Positions 1 through 9,382 are shown, numbered from the stretch's first letter. The stretch: 64,000 bases of DNA from Altericroceibacterium endophyticum (GCF_009827595.1 NZ_WTYT01000002.1:62001-126000); one strand, 5' to 3'. Made by a program: numbers and translations. The notes: a model not told the origin generated them from the letters alone.

Positions 1-878
1 TGGATGAGGCGCGCAATCTGGGGCTGCCTTTCTCCCTTGAAGGGGAGCAGGTCTGTTCGGTTGGATCACAGGATATTGGCCGGCCGCATTGGCAGGCGCT
101 GCATGAGGCGCTGATACGCTGCGAGAGCGATGCGGCGGTGGATGGCGTTGTGATCACCCATGGGACCGACACGGCTGAAGAAACGGCATTCCTGCTGGAT
201 CTCACGCATCAGTTCACAAAACCGGTCGTGCTAACTGGCGCCATGCGGCCACCGGGTGTGCTGGGAAGCGAAGGCGCACGTAATCTCGCCAATGCCCTGG
301 GACTGGCGAGCGATCCGTATTCTGCGGGTCGCGGTGTTTTGGTGGTGATGTCTGACCATGCTTATGCTGCGCGCGATATTCGCAAATGCGCCACGCAGGG
401 AGTCGCCGCCTTCGACGGATTCCCGCGCGGTCCGCTGGCGGCGCTCTCCCCCGCGGGCGCCGAATGGCTCTGCCCGCCTGTCATGCCGCCTCTGGCCGGC
501 CGTTTCCCTTGGCCGAAAGAGCTGCCGCTGGTGGATGTCATCTATGGGCAAGCCAACATGGACTGCCGGCTGATCAATGCCGCGATAGAAAGCGGGGCAA
601 AGGGGCTGGTCCTTGCCGGTGTCGGGCAAGGAAATGCGCCGCAATCCGTGCTCGAGCGATTGTCCGAGCTGGTGAGCGGCAAGATACCCGTGGTGCGCGC
701 CAGCCGGGTGAATGAGGGCTTTGTCGAACGCAATGTCGAAGTGGCGGACGATGCCTATGGCTTCATTGCCGCCCGCACTTTTTCACCGCAAAAGGCGCGC
801 CTGTTGCTGCAATTGCAGATTGCTGCCCGAATGGATGACACGGCCGCCTGTCAGGCGATGTTCGACCAGATCCAATAG
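1..878 (+). CDS. L-asparaginase, 3' part (gene begins before the window)
   Basis: This is the C-terminal part of an L-asparaginase, which hydrolyses asparagine to aspartate and ammonia. The frame is open from base 3, so the gene starts upstream; about 291 residues are visible out of the roughly 330 usual for the family. The second active-site signature is present near base 150 (VITHGTDTAEETAFLL), containing the Thr-Asp pair, and is followed by the conserved lysine segment VLTGAMRPP. The first threonine motif (TGGTI-type) would lie upstream and cannot be checked. No signal peptide can be assessed, so a cytoplasmic or periplasmic location is open. The gene stops at TAG and is followed by a convergent regulator gene. 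Confidence 0.9.
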   Translation, partial: DEARNLGLPFSLEGEQVCSVGSQDIGRPHWQALHEALIRCESDAAVDGVVITHGTDTAEETAFLLDLTHQFTKPVVLTGAMRPPGVLGSEGARNLANALGLASDPYSAGRGVLVVMSDHAYAARDIRKCATQGVAAFDGFPRGPLAALSPAGAEWLCPPVMPPLAGRFPWPKELPLVDVIYGQANMDCRLINAAIESGAKGLVLAGVGQGNAPQSVLERLSELVSGKIPVVRASRVNEGFVERNVEVADDAYGFIAARTFSPQKARLLLQLQIAARMDDTAACQAMFDQIQ

Positions 879-965
879 ACACGGCACCCTCTGGATTCCT
901 CTCCTAATCCACGCATGATCAAAAGGCCATGCGCGCCTGACAGGCCGCAAACCTGACAAATCAGA

Positions 966-1910
966 TCAGATGAGGCTGCCGCCAATCTGCTGATCCGCGA
1001 AGTAACAGGCCATGGCATCGGCCGCCTTATCGCTAAGATCGATAAAGGCCCGGCGTTTGTCCTGATCATCCGCCACGCGCTGCAGCCAGCCTGACTCGGT
1101 CATCTGACTGATCCAGCGCAGAGCCGTGGTGGGCGGCACATCGGCCGCGATACAAAGCGACGTCACCGATACGCGCTGGTGCTCAACCCGCGCAGCAGTC
1201 AGATCCAGCAGCATATCCCAGGCCGGATCGGCAAACAGGCCGGCATCGAAGAAGCGCGCCCGCGCCTGCCGTTGCTGGATAATCTGCCGCACCAGTCGGG
1301 CATCGGGCAAAGCGGGGCGCTGGGCACGGCCTGCCTTTTTCCCTGCCTCGGCCTCCCCAAATGAAAAGGCACTGTTTGTGTGATCCGCTTGCGGAGCCGG
1401 GAGCCCGAATTGATCAAGCCGCTGCGCCAGTCCGGTAACTTCCTCGCTCAGCCGCAGCAATGTCATACGGTCATGTTCAGACCATTCACGCACGCCGGAC
1501 ATGCGCCAGTCAGCCAGCGCCTGCCCCATGGCGACAATGCGCTCCGCCCGGCCCGCTTCCACCAGCATTTGCGGGTCAGACTGGTCCACACAGGCGAACA
1601 CGTCGTTCAGAGCTGCCAGACTGGTCGATATGAGCAACCGCGCACCGCTGCGCTGCGCATACATATCCATCTCTGCCAAGCTCGCCAGCCGCATGGCGTC
1701 AATTTCCGGGCAATCGATAAAGATGATTTCACCCAATCGAGCCCCCAGCATCTCTCGCAGAGAGCTTAAGGGCCCGGAATGGCTGACAGACAAACCCGCC
1801 GAATCGCAATCTTCCTGCAATTGGTGGCGAATATCGGCGCGATCAGCAAAGATCGAGCAGCCAACAGAAGCCTGCCCATCATGCGTCTGATAGATCAGTT
1901 CACCACCCAT
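966..1910 (-). CDS. MarR-like winged-helix regulator with N-terminal receiver-like domain
   Basis: A protein of 314 residues. The C-terminal third (about residues 220-310) reads as a winged helix: helix-turn-helix VPPTTALRWISQMTESGWL followed by a DQDKRRAFIDLSDKA wing typical of MarR proteins. The N-terminal 130 residues contain hydrophobic strands (GEIIFIDCPEIDA, ARLLISTSLAA) reminiscent of a receiver or Rossmann-like sensor fold, but without a convincing phospho-acceptor set. I chose the ATG at 1910 because GGGGAG lies about 6 bases upstream; the frame stays open upstream to 1958 without a better site. It is probably a DNA-binding regulator whose target is unknown. It stands alone between convergent asparaginase and purA. 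Confidence 0.7.
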   Translation of the reverse strand: MGGELIYQTHDGQASVGCSIFADRADIRHQLQEDCDSAGLSVSHSGPLSSLREMLGARLGEIIFIDCPEIDAMRLASLAEMDMYAQRSGARLLISTSLAALNDVFACVDQSDPQMLVEAGRAERIVAMGQALADWRMSGVREWSEHDRMTLLRLSEEVTGLAQRLDQFGLPAPQADHTNSAFSFGEAEAGKKAGRAQRPALPDARLVRQIIQQRQARARFFDAGLFADPAWDMLLDLTAARVEHQRVSVTSLCIAADVPPTTALRWISQMTESGWLQRVADDQDKRRAFIDLSDKAADAMACYFADQQIGGSLI

Positions 1911-2021
1911 TACTTGCTCCCCCTTGCCAAAACAGCACGAGGAACAGGATGAGAACAAATACCTATTGAGTCAAGGTGGCCCCATTTCGGAGCCACCTTT
2001 AATTCATCCAGATCGGATCAA

Positions 2022-3311
2022 TCAGTCTGCAAAGGGATCGCGCACCAGAATAGTGTCTTCGCGCTCCGGGCTGGTCGAGACGCTGGCCACCGGGCAATCG
2101 ATCAGTTCTTCGATTCGGCGGATATATTTGATGGCTTGTGCGGGGAGTTCGGCCCAGCTGCGCGCACCGGCGGTGGTGCCTTCCCAGCCGTCAAATTCCT
2201 CATAGACCGGTTCGACCTGAGATTGATCAGCCGCATGGGAGGGGAGGTAATCAATTTCTTTCCCATGCAGTTTGTAGCCGGTGCAGATCCTGATCTTCTC
2301 AAACCCGTCGAGCACGTCGAGTTTCGTAAGCGCAATACCGGTTACGCCCGAAATGGCGCAACTTTGCCGCACCAACACCGCATCAAACCAGCCGCAGCGG
2401 CGTTTGCGCGCGGTGACCGTGCCAAATTCATGACCGCGTTCACCCAAACGCTGGCCCACTTCATCCTCCAGCTCGGTGGGGAACGGGCCGGAGCCGACGC
2501 GGGTGGTATAGGCCTTCACGATGCCGAGCACGAAGCCCGCCGCATTGGGGCCCATGCCCGAACCGGACGCGACCGTCCCGCTGACCGTGTTGGAGCTGGT
2601 GACGAACGGATAGGTGCCGTGATCGACATCGAGCAGCACGCCCTGTGCGCCCTCGAACAGGATCTTGGCACCGTCCCGCTTTACATCGCGCAGACGTTTC
2701 CACACAGGCTGCGCAAATTCGAGCACGAAGGGAGCGATTTCCTTTAGTTCAGCGATCAGCTTTTCCCGGTCCACCGGCGGTTCACCAAAGCCCGCGCGCA
2801 GCGCGTCGTGATGGGCGCAGAGACGGTCAAGCTGCGGCTCCAGCGCATCGAGATGGTCGAGATCACAGACCCGGATCGCACGGCGGCCGACCTTGTCTTC
2901 ATAGGCCGGGCCAATCCCGCGGCCGGTGGTGCCAATCTTGCCCTTGCCGGCGGCGGTTTCACGCAAGCCGTCCAGATCGCGGTGCACCGGCAGGATGAGC
3001 GGGCAATTATCCGCAATGCCGAAATTCTCCCGCGTAATGGCAACGCCCTGGGCCTTCAGCCGCTCCATCTCATCACGCAGCGCCCATGGGTCCAGCACAA
3101 CGCCATTGCCGACCAGCGAGAGCGTGCCGGTGACGATGCCCGATGGCAGCAGCGACAGCTTATATGTCGTATCACCCACCACCAGCGTATGGCCGGCATT
3201 GTGACCGCCCTGAAAGCGCACCACAACATCAGCGCGCGCCGCCAGCCAGTCGACGATTTTGCCTTTGCCTTCATCGCCCCATTGGGCGCCGATCACGGTA
3301 ACATTTGCCAA
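2022..3311 (-). CDS. purA: Adenylosuccinate synthetase
   Basis: Catalyses the first committed step of AMP synthesis: IMP plus aspartate plus GTP gives adenylosuccinate. The N terminus carries the phosphate loop GDEGKGK (residues 12-18) with catalytic Asp13, and His41 in [23 protein letters not shown] follows. The length of 429 residues matches the family. No ATG fits the family N terminus; TTG at 3311 (TTG-GCA-AAT-GTT) puts the [11 protein letters not shown] strand at the expected position and has GGAGGA 9 bases upstream. The open frame extends to 3551, but that part resembles no family sequence. The Shine-Dalgarno is partly held in a small hairpin (listed separately), so weak start plus structure may limit translation. 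Confidence 0.97.
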   Translation of the reverse strand: MANVTVIGAQWGDEGKGKIVDWLAARADVVVRFQGGHNAGHTLVVGDTTYKLSLLPSGIVTGTLSLVGNGVVLDPWALRDEMERLKAQGVAITRENFGIADNCPLILPVHRDLDGLRETAAGKGKIGTTGRGIGPAYEDKVGRRAIRVCDLDHLDALEPQLDRLCAHHDALRAGFGEPPVDREKLIAELKEIAPFVLEFAQPVWKRLRDVKRDGAKILFEGAQGVLLDVDHGTYPFVTSSNTVSGTVASGSGMGPNAAGFVLGIVKAYTTRVGSGPFPTELEDEVGQRLGERGHEFGTVTARKRRCGWFDAVLVRQSCAISGVTGIALTKLDVLDGFEKIRICTGYKLHGKEIDYLPSHAADQSQVEPVYEEFDGWEGTTAGARSWAELPAQAIKYIRRIEELIDCPVASVSTSPEREDTILVRDPFAD

Positions 3312-3322
3312 GGAAAGATTCC

Positions 3323-3341
3323 TCCACCCCGCCAAGGTGGA
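3323..3341 (-). promoter_or_regulatory. Hairpin overlapping the purA ribosome-binding site
   Basis: On the minus strand TCCACC and GGTGGA form 6-bp arms around a 7-base loop. The downstream arm runs into the GGAGGA that serves the TTG start of purA. It is short and could be incidental, but it places the ribosome-binding site in a stem just before a non-ATG start. Confidence 0.35.
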
Positions 3342-3567
3342 TCCATTGCGCCCTTCGACGGGGCCTCGACGCAAGGATGAGAACCGATGGAGCCGCACGG
3401 CTCCGATGCGGTGCGGGCGGTAAGACCTTGTCCGCGCGCCTGTCAAGGCGGATCGGCGAGCTGCCGGGGAAAACGCCCGCCACAATGTTTCCTTCGCTGA
3501 GCGAAAGACATGGATCGCAAGAGGGTGGCAAGCCGTTTCGCAGAAAACCAATGCGAAGGAGATTCCA

Positions 3568-4386
3568 ATGACGGCCTACCATCCCCTGCTTGAACTGAAT
3601 GACGGACGGTCCATGCCGCAACTGGGTTACGGGACATATCAGATCGATGATGACGCCGTGGGTCAGTCCATCGCCCATGCCATAGAGACCGGTTACCGGC
3701 TGGTCGACACGGCATCATTCTACGAAAATGAATCCGGCGTGGGCCGCGCACTGGCAGACCGCAGCGACATCTGGGTGACGACAAAATTAGTGAATGACGA
3801 TCAGGGGCGCGAGGCCGCTCGTGCCGCTTTGCAAGCCAGCCTTGAAAAATTGCGCCGTGATGCGGTTGATCTTTATCTGATCCATTGGCCCTGCCCGGCA
3901 CAGGACAAATATGTCGAAAGCTGGCAGACATTGATCGACATGAAAGCCGAAGGGCTGATCAAATCGATTGGCGTTTCCAACTTTCTGCCAGAACATCTGG
4001 ACCGTATTGTCCAGGAAACCGGTGTCGTGCCCGCAGTCAATCAGATCGAACTGCATCCCGGCTTTCAGCAACGCGATGTTCAGGCAGCGAACAAAGCACT
4101 GAATATCGTCACGCAAAGCTGGTCGCCGCTGGGTCAGGGCGGCGGAATGGATAACCCCACCATCGCCGCTATCGCCGATGAAACCGGCCAGCCGGCATCC
4201 GCCGTTGTTCTGCGCTGGCATATTCAGCACGGCCTGGCACCGATCCCAAAATCTGCGAGTGCCGAGCATATAAAGGCCAATTTCGCAGCCTTGTCGTTCA
4301 AACTCGATGACGATCAGATGGAGCGGATTGACGCGCTGGATGATCCCGAAGGACGGCTAGGATTGGACCCAGCCACTTTTGGCTGA
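3568..4386 (+). CDS. Aldo/keto reductase
   Basis: A 272-residue NADPH-dependent oxidoreductase of the aldo/keto reductase superfamily, closest in pattern to the 2,5-diketo-D-gluconate reductase group. The catalytic tetrad is visible: Asp47 and Tyr52 (DTASFYENE), Lys73 (VTTKLV) and His106 (LIHWP). The cofactor-binding C-terminal segment [14 protein letters not shown] is intact. The ATG is preceded by an excellent AAGGAG 6 bases upstream. It is divergent from purA and ends 6 bases from the convergent hisZ stop. The physiological substrate cannot be told from sequence. Confidence 0.93.
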   Translation: MTAYHPLLELNDGRSMPQLGYGTYQIDDDAVGQSIAHAIETGYRLVDTASFYENESGVGRALADRSDIWVTTKLVNDDQGREAARAALQASLEKLRRDAVDLYLIHWPCPAQDKYVESWQTLIDMKAEGLIKSIGVSNFLPEHLDRIVQETGVVPAVNQIELHPGFQQRDVQAANKALNIVTQSWSPLGQGGGMDNPTIAAIADETGQPASAVVLRWHIQHGLAPIPKSASAEHIKANFAALSFKLDDDQMERIDALDDPEGRLGLDPATFG

Positions 4387-4392
4387 AGACGG

Positions 4393-5505
4393 TCAGAGTT
4401 TGACCGGACTATCCCCGGAAAGACGGTGCGAGCAGCCCAGAGCTGCCGCATCGTCGCCTTCGGAGAGAGCTGCCACCGTCCGCCAGCCTTCCTTGCGCAA
4501 TACGGCCGCAGCGGAGCGGTCATGGCCCAGCGGCAGAAACAGCTTCTCCCGGCGCGAAGTGCCACCGGCCAATGCGTCGACCAGAGGATCGGGATAGAGG
4601 GAGAAACCGGTTGCCGCTTCGTCGCAGCCGAGAATGCGATAGGTGCCGCCCCGGCCCAGCGCGCCGCGAACATCATCTGCGTAAATCGTGAAGCCGAACC
4701 AGCTCTGATATTCAAACCCGTGGCGTTCAGACGGATCAAGCGTCAGCCGGGCATGATTGCCAACCCGCTGCGCAATTTCGCGCAAGCCCGCAATGCGGCT
4801 TGCCAATGCACCGCCGGCGTCGATGGCGGCCAGCTTCTCGATCGCCTGATCAAACGGACCGGTGGCATAAAGCAGCGGGACATAAGCATCACCGCCAACA
4901 TCGCGTAACCCGCCCGCATCCTTGGAATCGAGTTCACGGCGGACATTTTCCACCTGAGCTGCATCCAGTGGGAAGGCAGAAGCGGCGAGCGTGTCGACCA
5001 GATCGGGCAGCGTAAAGTCGATAGAAATGCCCGAAGCGCCTGCAGCTTCCAGAGCTTCAATGGCGAGGCTCACCATTTCACCGGCCGCCGCGACATTGTC
5101 TGCGCCCACCAGCTCAGCCCCAACCTGCAGCCTTTCACGCGATGGTTCCAGCTGATCGCCGGTGATGCGCGTGACCTGTCCGGCATAGCTCAGACGCAAG
5201 GGACGCGGTGCATGGGCCAGCCCGGTAGCGGCAATACGCCCCACCTGAACCGTGATATCCGACCGCAGCGCCAAGGTGCGCAGGCTGGTGGGATCGACAA
5301 AGCGGAACATGCGGCGCGGCTGAACGCCATCCATCCGCCCCGCGAGAGATTTTTCGAATTCGATCAGCGGGGGACGCACCCGGTCGAAACCGTGCCCATC
5401 CATTACCTGCAGGATTTCCTGCTCAATATTGCTGGTGATCGCGGCGCCTTGGGGCAGCCGGTCTTCAAGCCCTTCGGGCAACAGGTCTCGCGTCTGATCG
5501 GTCAT
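4393..5505 (-). CDS. hisZ: ATP phosphoribosyltransferase regulatory subunit
   Basis: A 370-residue histidyl-tRNA synthetase paralogue that lacks aminoacylation activity and pairs with short-form HisG to make and regulate the first enzyme of histidine synthesis. The N-terminal LLPEGLEDRLP segment, the class II motif 2-like region (RMFRFVDPTSLRTLALRSD) and the YAGQVTRI strand are typical of HisZ. No anticodon-binding domain follows, which fits HisZ rather than HisS. hisG is not in the window. It follows serA on the same strand after 58 bases that contain a strong hairpin, and its own Shine-Dalgarno is weak. Confidence 0.92.
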   Translation of the reverse strand: MTDQTRDLLPEGLEDRLPQGAAITSNIEQEILQVMDGHGFDRVRPPLIEFEKSLAGRMDGVQPRRMFRFVDPTSLRTLALRSDITVQVGRIAATGLAHAPRPLRLSYAGQVTRITGDQLEPSRERLQVGAELVGADNVAAAGEMVSLAIEALEAAGASGISIDFTLPDLVDTLAASAFPLDAAQVENVRRELDSKDAGGLRDVGGDAYVPLLYATGPFDQAIEKLAAIDAGGALASRIAGLREIAQRVGNHARLTLDPSERHGFEYQSWFGFTIYADDVRGALGRGGTYRILGCDEAATGFSLYPDPLVDALAGGTSRREKLFLPLGHDRSAAAVLRKEGWRTVAALSEGDDAAALGCSHRLSGDSPVKL

Positions 5506-5521
5506 AATGCGAAATCCAGTA

Positions 5522-5554
5522 GCCGTTCGCCCCCGCTGTGCAAGGGCGAACGGC
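5522..5554 (-). other. Strong hairpin between serA and hisZ
   Basis: GCCGTTCGCCC and GGGCGAACGGC form a perfect 11-bp stem around an 11-base loop in the 58-base serA-hisZ spacer. It has no U-tract, so it is not a classical terminator. It ends about 17 bases before the hisZ start. It could protect the serA mRNA end, reduce readthrough or influence hisZ translation. Confidence 0.6.
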
Positions 5555-5563
5555 CAATAAGGA

Positions 5564-7147
5564 TCAGAAAGTCAGGCTTTTGACCAGCTTCACGCCCTGA
5601 AGCTGATTGGCCTTTTCGGCGACATCCTGAGGAATCGGCTGATCAACAGAGAGCAGCAGCACAGCTTCACCGCCCGTGGTGCGGCGACCAAGGTGGAAAG
5701 TGCCGATATTGATTCCGTTTTCACCCAGCAGCGAACCGATGCTGCCGATGAAGCCGGGAACGTCGTCATTGACGATATAGAGCATATTGCCGGTCAGTTC
5801 GGCTTCGATACCGATACCGAAGATTTCGACCAGACGCGGCTCGGTTGCACCGAAGAGCGAACCGGCGACCGACCGATCACCCTGGCTGGTTGCCACGGTG
5901 ACACGGACCAATGTCTGATAGACACCTTCACGCTCATTGCGGATTTCGCGTACTTCAATGCCGCGTTCCTTCGCGAGATACGGCGCATTGACCATATTCA
6001 CGGTGGAGGAGAAACGCTTCATCAGGCCGGCCAGCACAGCGCCGGTGATCGGCTTCTGATTGAGCTTGGCAGCGGCGCCTTCCACTTCGATGCTGATCTT
6101 GGGCAATTCGCCATGGGCGAGCTGACCAACCAGCGAACCGAGATTTTCGGCCAGCGCCATATAGGGCTTGAGCTTGGGTGCTTCTTCCGCCGAGAGCGAA
6201 GGCATGTTGAGCGCATTGGTAACACCGCCGGTGAGCAGATAATCGCTCATCTGTTCGGCGACCTGCAGCGCGACATTAACCTGTGCTTCTGTCGTGGAAG
6301 CGCCAAGATGCGGGGTACAGATGAAGTTCGGCGTGCCGAAAAGCGGGTGCTGCTTGGCCGGTTCTTCAAGGAACACGTCCAAGGCGGCGCCAGCGATATG
6401 GCCGCTATCGAGCAGATCCTTCAGCGCAGCTTCGTCGACCAGGCCGCCGCGGGCGCAATTGACGATACGCACGCCCTGCTTGGTCTTTTCCAGACGTTCA
6501 CGGCTGAGAATGTTGCGGGTTTCATCGGTCAGCGGCGTATGCAGCGTGATGAAGTCGGCGCGGGTGGTCAGCGCTTCAAGGTCAACCTTCTCCACACCCA
6601 TTTCAACCGCGCGGTCTTCGGTCAGGAACGGGTCATAGGCAATGACCTTCATCCGCAGGCCCTGTGCGCGGCTGGCAACGATCGAACCGATATTGCCTGC
6701 ACCGATCAGGCCCAGCGTCTTGCCGGTTACTTCCACGCCCATGAACTTGCTCTTGGGCCATTCGCCCTGCTGCGTCAGCGTGTTGGCTTCCGGGATCTGG
6801 CGGGCCAGCGCCATGATCATGGCAATCGCATGTTCAGCGGTGGTGATCGAATTGCCGAACGGCGTGTTCATCACGACCACGCCCTGAGCGGATGCGGAAG
6901 GGATATCGACATTATCGACGCCGATACCGGCCCGGCCGATGACCTTCAGATTGGTCGCGGCTTCGAGAATTTCCGGCGTAACCTTGGTGGCTGAACGGAT
7001 CGCCAGGCCATCATATTGGCCGATTACAGCCTTCAGTTCTTCCGGGGTCATGCCGGGTTTTACATCAACGTCACAGCCGCGATCTTCGAAGATCTTGGCG
7101 GCATTGGGGTCCATCTTGTCGGAAATAAGGACTTTGGGCTTGGTCAT
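5564..7147 (-). CDS. serA: D-3-phosphoglycerate dehydrogenase
   Basis: Oxidises 3-phosphoglycerate to 3-phosphohydroxypyruvate, the first step of serine synthesis. The protein has 527 residues, the long form. An N-terminal substrate/NAD domain carries GRAGIGVDNV, the Rossmann motif GAGNIG (149-154), CARGGLVDE and PHLGAST. An intervening ASB-type domain follows, and a C-terminal ACT domain starts near residue 455 (NDDVPGFIGSIGSLLGENGINI). The ACT domain suggests allosteric control. I took the ATG at 7147 with GGAAAG just upstream rather than the TTG four codons earlier. It lies downstream of serC on the same strand with a 105-base spacer. Confidence 0.97.
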   Translation of the reverse strand: MTKPKVLISDKMDPNAAKIFEDRGCDVDVKPGMTPEELKAVIGQYDGLAIRSATKVTPEILEAATNLKVIGRAGIGVDNVDIPSASAQGVVVMNTPFGNSITTAEHAIAMIMALARQIPEANTLTQQGEWPKSKFMGVEVTGKTLGLIGAGNIGSIVASRAQGLRMKVIAYDPFLTEDRAVEMGVEKVDLEALTTRADFITLHTPLTDETRNILSRERLEKTKQGVRIVNCARGGLVDEAALKDLLDSGHIAGAALDVFLEEPAKQHPLFGTPNFICTPHLGASTTEAQVNVALQVAEQMSDYLLTGGVTNALNMPSLSAEEAPKLKPYMALAENLGSLVGQLAHGELPKISIEVEGAAAKLNQKPITGAVLAGLMKRFSSTVNMVNAPYLAKERGIEVREIRNEREGVYQTLVRVTVATSQGDRSVAGSLFGATEPRLVEIFGIGIEAELTGNMLYIVNDDVPGFIGSIGSLLGENGINIGTFHLGRRTTGGEAVLLLSVDQPIPQDVAEKANQLQGVKLVKSLTF

Positions 7148-7212
7148 GAATCTTTCCAATCTTTGGAAAAGGCGCGTCGCTTCGCAGCAGGACGCGAAAA
7201 ATCAGCCTTCCA

Positions 7213-7240
7213 CGTCACCCCGTACAATACGGGCGTGACG
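7213..7240 (-). other. Hairpin in the serC-serA spacer
   Basis: CGTCACCCCGT and ACGGGCGTGACG pair with one bulged base across a short loop. It lies between the serC stop and the serA start, without a U-run. It may set relative expression of the two genes or stabilise the serC message. Confidence 0.45.
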
Positions 7241-7252
7241 GGGAAGCAGGGT

Positions 7253-8383
7253 TCAGGCAGCTTTTGCTGAGGCGTAGGCCCAGTCGAGCCAGGGGCCGAG
7301 CGCTTCGACATCGGCCGTATCGACCGTGGCGCCGCACCAGATGCGCAGCCCGGCAGGGGCATCGCGATAACCGGCAACATCATAGGCCGCGTCCTGCTCT
7401 TCGAGCAGCTTGGCCATTTTCTTGATGAAATCGGTGTCCGCGCCTTCCACCGTCAGGCAGACGCTGGTGTTGGACCGTGTGGCCGGATCAACCGCCAGAT
7501 GGCCCAGCCAGTCACGCTCCTGCACGATCTTGTCGAGCGCGGCTGCATTGGCATTGGCGCGGGCCTTCGCCGCGTCCAGGCCGCCAAGCGACTTCACCCA
7601 TTCGAGCGAGAAGATCGCGTCTTCTACAGCCAGCATGGAGGGCGTGTTGATGGTCGCACCGGTGAAGATGCCCTCATTCAGCTTGCCGCCCTTAACCAGA
7701 CGGAAGACCTTTGGCAGCGGCCAGGACGGCGTATAGCTTTCCAGCCGTTCAACGGCACGCGGGCCGAGGATCAGAACGCCGTGCGCGCCTTCACCGCCGA
7801 GCACTTTCTGCCAGGAGAATGTCAGAACGTCGATCTTGTCCCAGGGGATATCCTGCGCGAATACGGCGCTGGTCGCATCGGCGATGCACAGGCCTTCGCG
7901 GTCATCGGCAATCCAGTCACCATTGGGAACGCGAACACCTGACGTGGTGCCATTCCAGGTGAAGATCACGTCATTCGACCAGTCAACCTGATCGAGAGCG
8001 GGAAGCTGGCCGTAATCGGCTTTGATAACTGTGGGGTCGAGCTTGAGCTGCTTGACAGCATCAGTGACCCAACCGTCACCGAAACTCTCCCAGGCAAGCG
8101 TCGTCACAGGCTTCGCGCCCAGCATTGTCCACATGGCCATCTCAACGGCGCCGGTATCAGAACCGGGGACGATGCCAATATGGTGGCTGTCGGGCAGCTG
8201 AAGCATTTCGCGGATCAGATCGAGACAATAGGCGATCCGGCCTTTGCCAATCTTACTGCGATGCGAGCGACCGAGGCTTTCGGTAGCGAGTTTTTCGGGG
8301 GCCCAGCCCGGCGGCTTCGCGCAGGGACCGGAAGAAAAATGCGGACGCGCGGGTTTGCGCGTGGGTACGGTATTATTTGTCAT
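7253..8383 (-). CDS. serC: Phosphoserine aminotransferase
   Basis: PLP enzyme that transaminates 3-phosphohydroxypyruvate to phosphoserine, and also acts in pyridoxine synthesis. It has 376 residues and belongs to the alphaproteobacterial SerC subgroup (RPHFSSGPCAKPPGW at the N terminus). The PLP-binding lysine is Lys193 in FSWQKVLGG, and Asp169 lies in CIADATSAVF. The ATG at 8383 has GAGGAGAG upstream; the frame stays open to 8473, but the intervening sequence is a structured leader, not protein. It is the first gene of a serC-serA unit, which together covers two of the three steps of serine synthesis. Confidence 0.96.
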   Translation of the reverse strand: MTNNTVPTRKPARPHFSSGPCAKPPGWAPEKLATESLGRSHRSKIGKGRIAYCLDLIREMLQLPDSHHIGIVPGSDTGAVEMAMWTMLGAKPVTTLAWESFGDGWVTDAVKQLKLDPTVIKADYGQLPALDQVDWSNDVIFTWNGTTSGVRVPNGDWIADDREGLCIADATSAVFAQDIPWDKIDVLTFSWQKVLGGEGAHGVLILGPRAVERLESYTPSWPLPKVFRLVKGGKLNEGIFTGATINTPSMLAVEDAIFSLEWVKSLGGLDAAKARANANAAALDKIVQERDWLGHLAVDPATRSNTSVCLTVEGADTDFIKKMAKLLEEQDAAYDVAGYRDAPAGLRIWCGATVDTADVEALGPWLDWAYASAKAA

Positions 8384-8443
8384 ATAATGACTCTCCTCAC
8401 AGAGAGCACGCGCGGCGTTGGGACCGCGTGGCCCGTCCGCCGC
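8384..8443 (-). ncRNA. serC leader-like cis-regulatory RNA
   Basis: Two hairpins precede serC. Hairpin 1 (8443 to 8412) has a perfect GCGGCG/CGCCGC outer stem enclosing an imperfect GGG-C-C/G-GT-CCC inner stem. Hairpin 2 (8406 to 8391) is CTCTC, loop TGTGAG, GAGAG; its 3' arm and loop contain the serC Shine-Dalgarno. A known alphaproteobacterial motif, the serC leader, is described as lying upstream of serC-serA with its last stem overlapping the serC ribosome-binding site, exactly the arrangement seen here. The ligand of that class is not known to me. A TTGACT hexamer at 8469-8464 could be a -35 element, but the matching -10 would fall inside hairpin 1. Confidence 0.65.
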
Positions 8444-8553
8444 AATAAAGATGCGCACCCCAGAGTCAAGCACAGAGGGAAAGAAGCGCAGCCACTTATC
8501 CAGAGAAACTGTGTTAGCGGAACATTAAGCAAGCTTGAGGCATTAAGCTCAGC

Positions 8554-9231
8554 ATGTTTCGCCGCTTTTCCGCTCTCTTTCTGGTTGCCAGCCTGACCGC
8601 GTGTTCGGTGCTCCCCGGAGATAGCAAGCAGGCACCACGCGCTCCGGCAAGGCAGCAGGCCAGCGGACCGATTGACCGGGGCGGAGCCGCCGGACAATGT
8701 TTGAGCGAACTGGGCCAGATGCAAGCCGATTTCACGCCCCTGCCCGATCGGTATTTAGGCAAGGGATGCAGTAATCTGAATACGGTGAAGCTGTCTGGCC
8801 TGCATGGTGATTTGGAGACGTTTTCCGTCACCAATCTGGGGCCCGTCACCTGCTCCACCGCAACCGCCTTTGCCGGGTGGGCGCGATATGGCGCAGATCG
8901 TGCCGCACGCCAGATTCTGGGCTCTCCCCTGAAGCGAATCGAAACCTTCGGCAGCTATAATTGCCGCAATGTCGCCGGCAGCAATCGCCGCTCTGCCCAC
9001 GCCACCGCCGATGCCATTGACATATCGGCCTTCGTGCTCGCCAATGGTCAGCGTATTTCTGTTCTCGGCGATTGGTCGAAAGGAAGTTCAGCAGAACGCC
9101 GCTTCCTGCGCGTGGTTCATGAAAGTGCCTGCAAGCGTTTTGCGACAGTGCTGGGGCCAGAATATAATGCGGCCCACCTTGATCATTTGCATATTGAAGG
9201 CACGAATGAGGGCAAAAGCTATTGCCGATAA
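8554..9231 (+). CDS. Extensin-like C-terminal domain lipoprotein
   Basis: A 225-residue exported lipoprotein: the signal peptide ends in LTAC with lipidation Cys17. The rest matches the extensin-like C-terminal family, with GPVTC, a SYNCRNV segment and the His/Asp signature SAHATADAIDISAF, ending in DHLHIEG. The His and Asp residues resemble those of D-Ala-D-Ala metallopeptidases such as VanY/MepA, so a cell-wall role is plausible but unproven. The ATG has no Shine-Dalgarno. A GGAAC-N17-CATT pattern at 8519-8544 would give a nearly leaderless transcript if it is an ECF-type promoter, which is speculative. Confidence 0.88.
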   Translation: MFRRFSALFLVASLTACSVLPGDSKQAPRAPARQQASGPIDRGGAAGQCLSELGQMQADFTPLPDRYLGKGCSNLNTVKLSGLHGDLETFSVTNLGPVTCSTATAFAGWARYGADRAARQILGSPLKRIETFGSYNCRNVAGSNRRSAHATADAIDISAFVLANGQRISVLGDWSKGSSAERRFLRVVHESACKRFATVLGPEYNAAHLDHLHIEGTNEGKSYCR

Positions 9232-9382
9232 TGGGGCAAGATTAAAGAACGCTCTCGGCCACTAGTCCGTGTTTTTTCTGAGCCTGGCAGGCCTTACAAT
9301 CCCCGCTTGCGCGCACCCTTTCGATAATTTGAACAGCACCGCGCAAGCAGCGCACACAGGCAATATCACCCCCACGTTGCAG

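Noticed and set aside
5693-6994. 433-residue plus-strand open frame
   Set aside because: Antisense of serA; composition is of shadow type.
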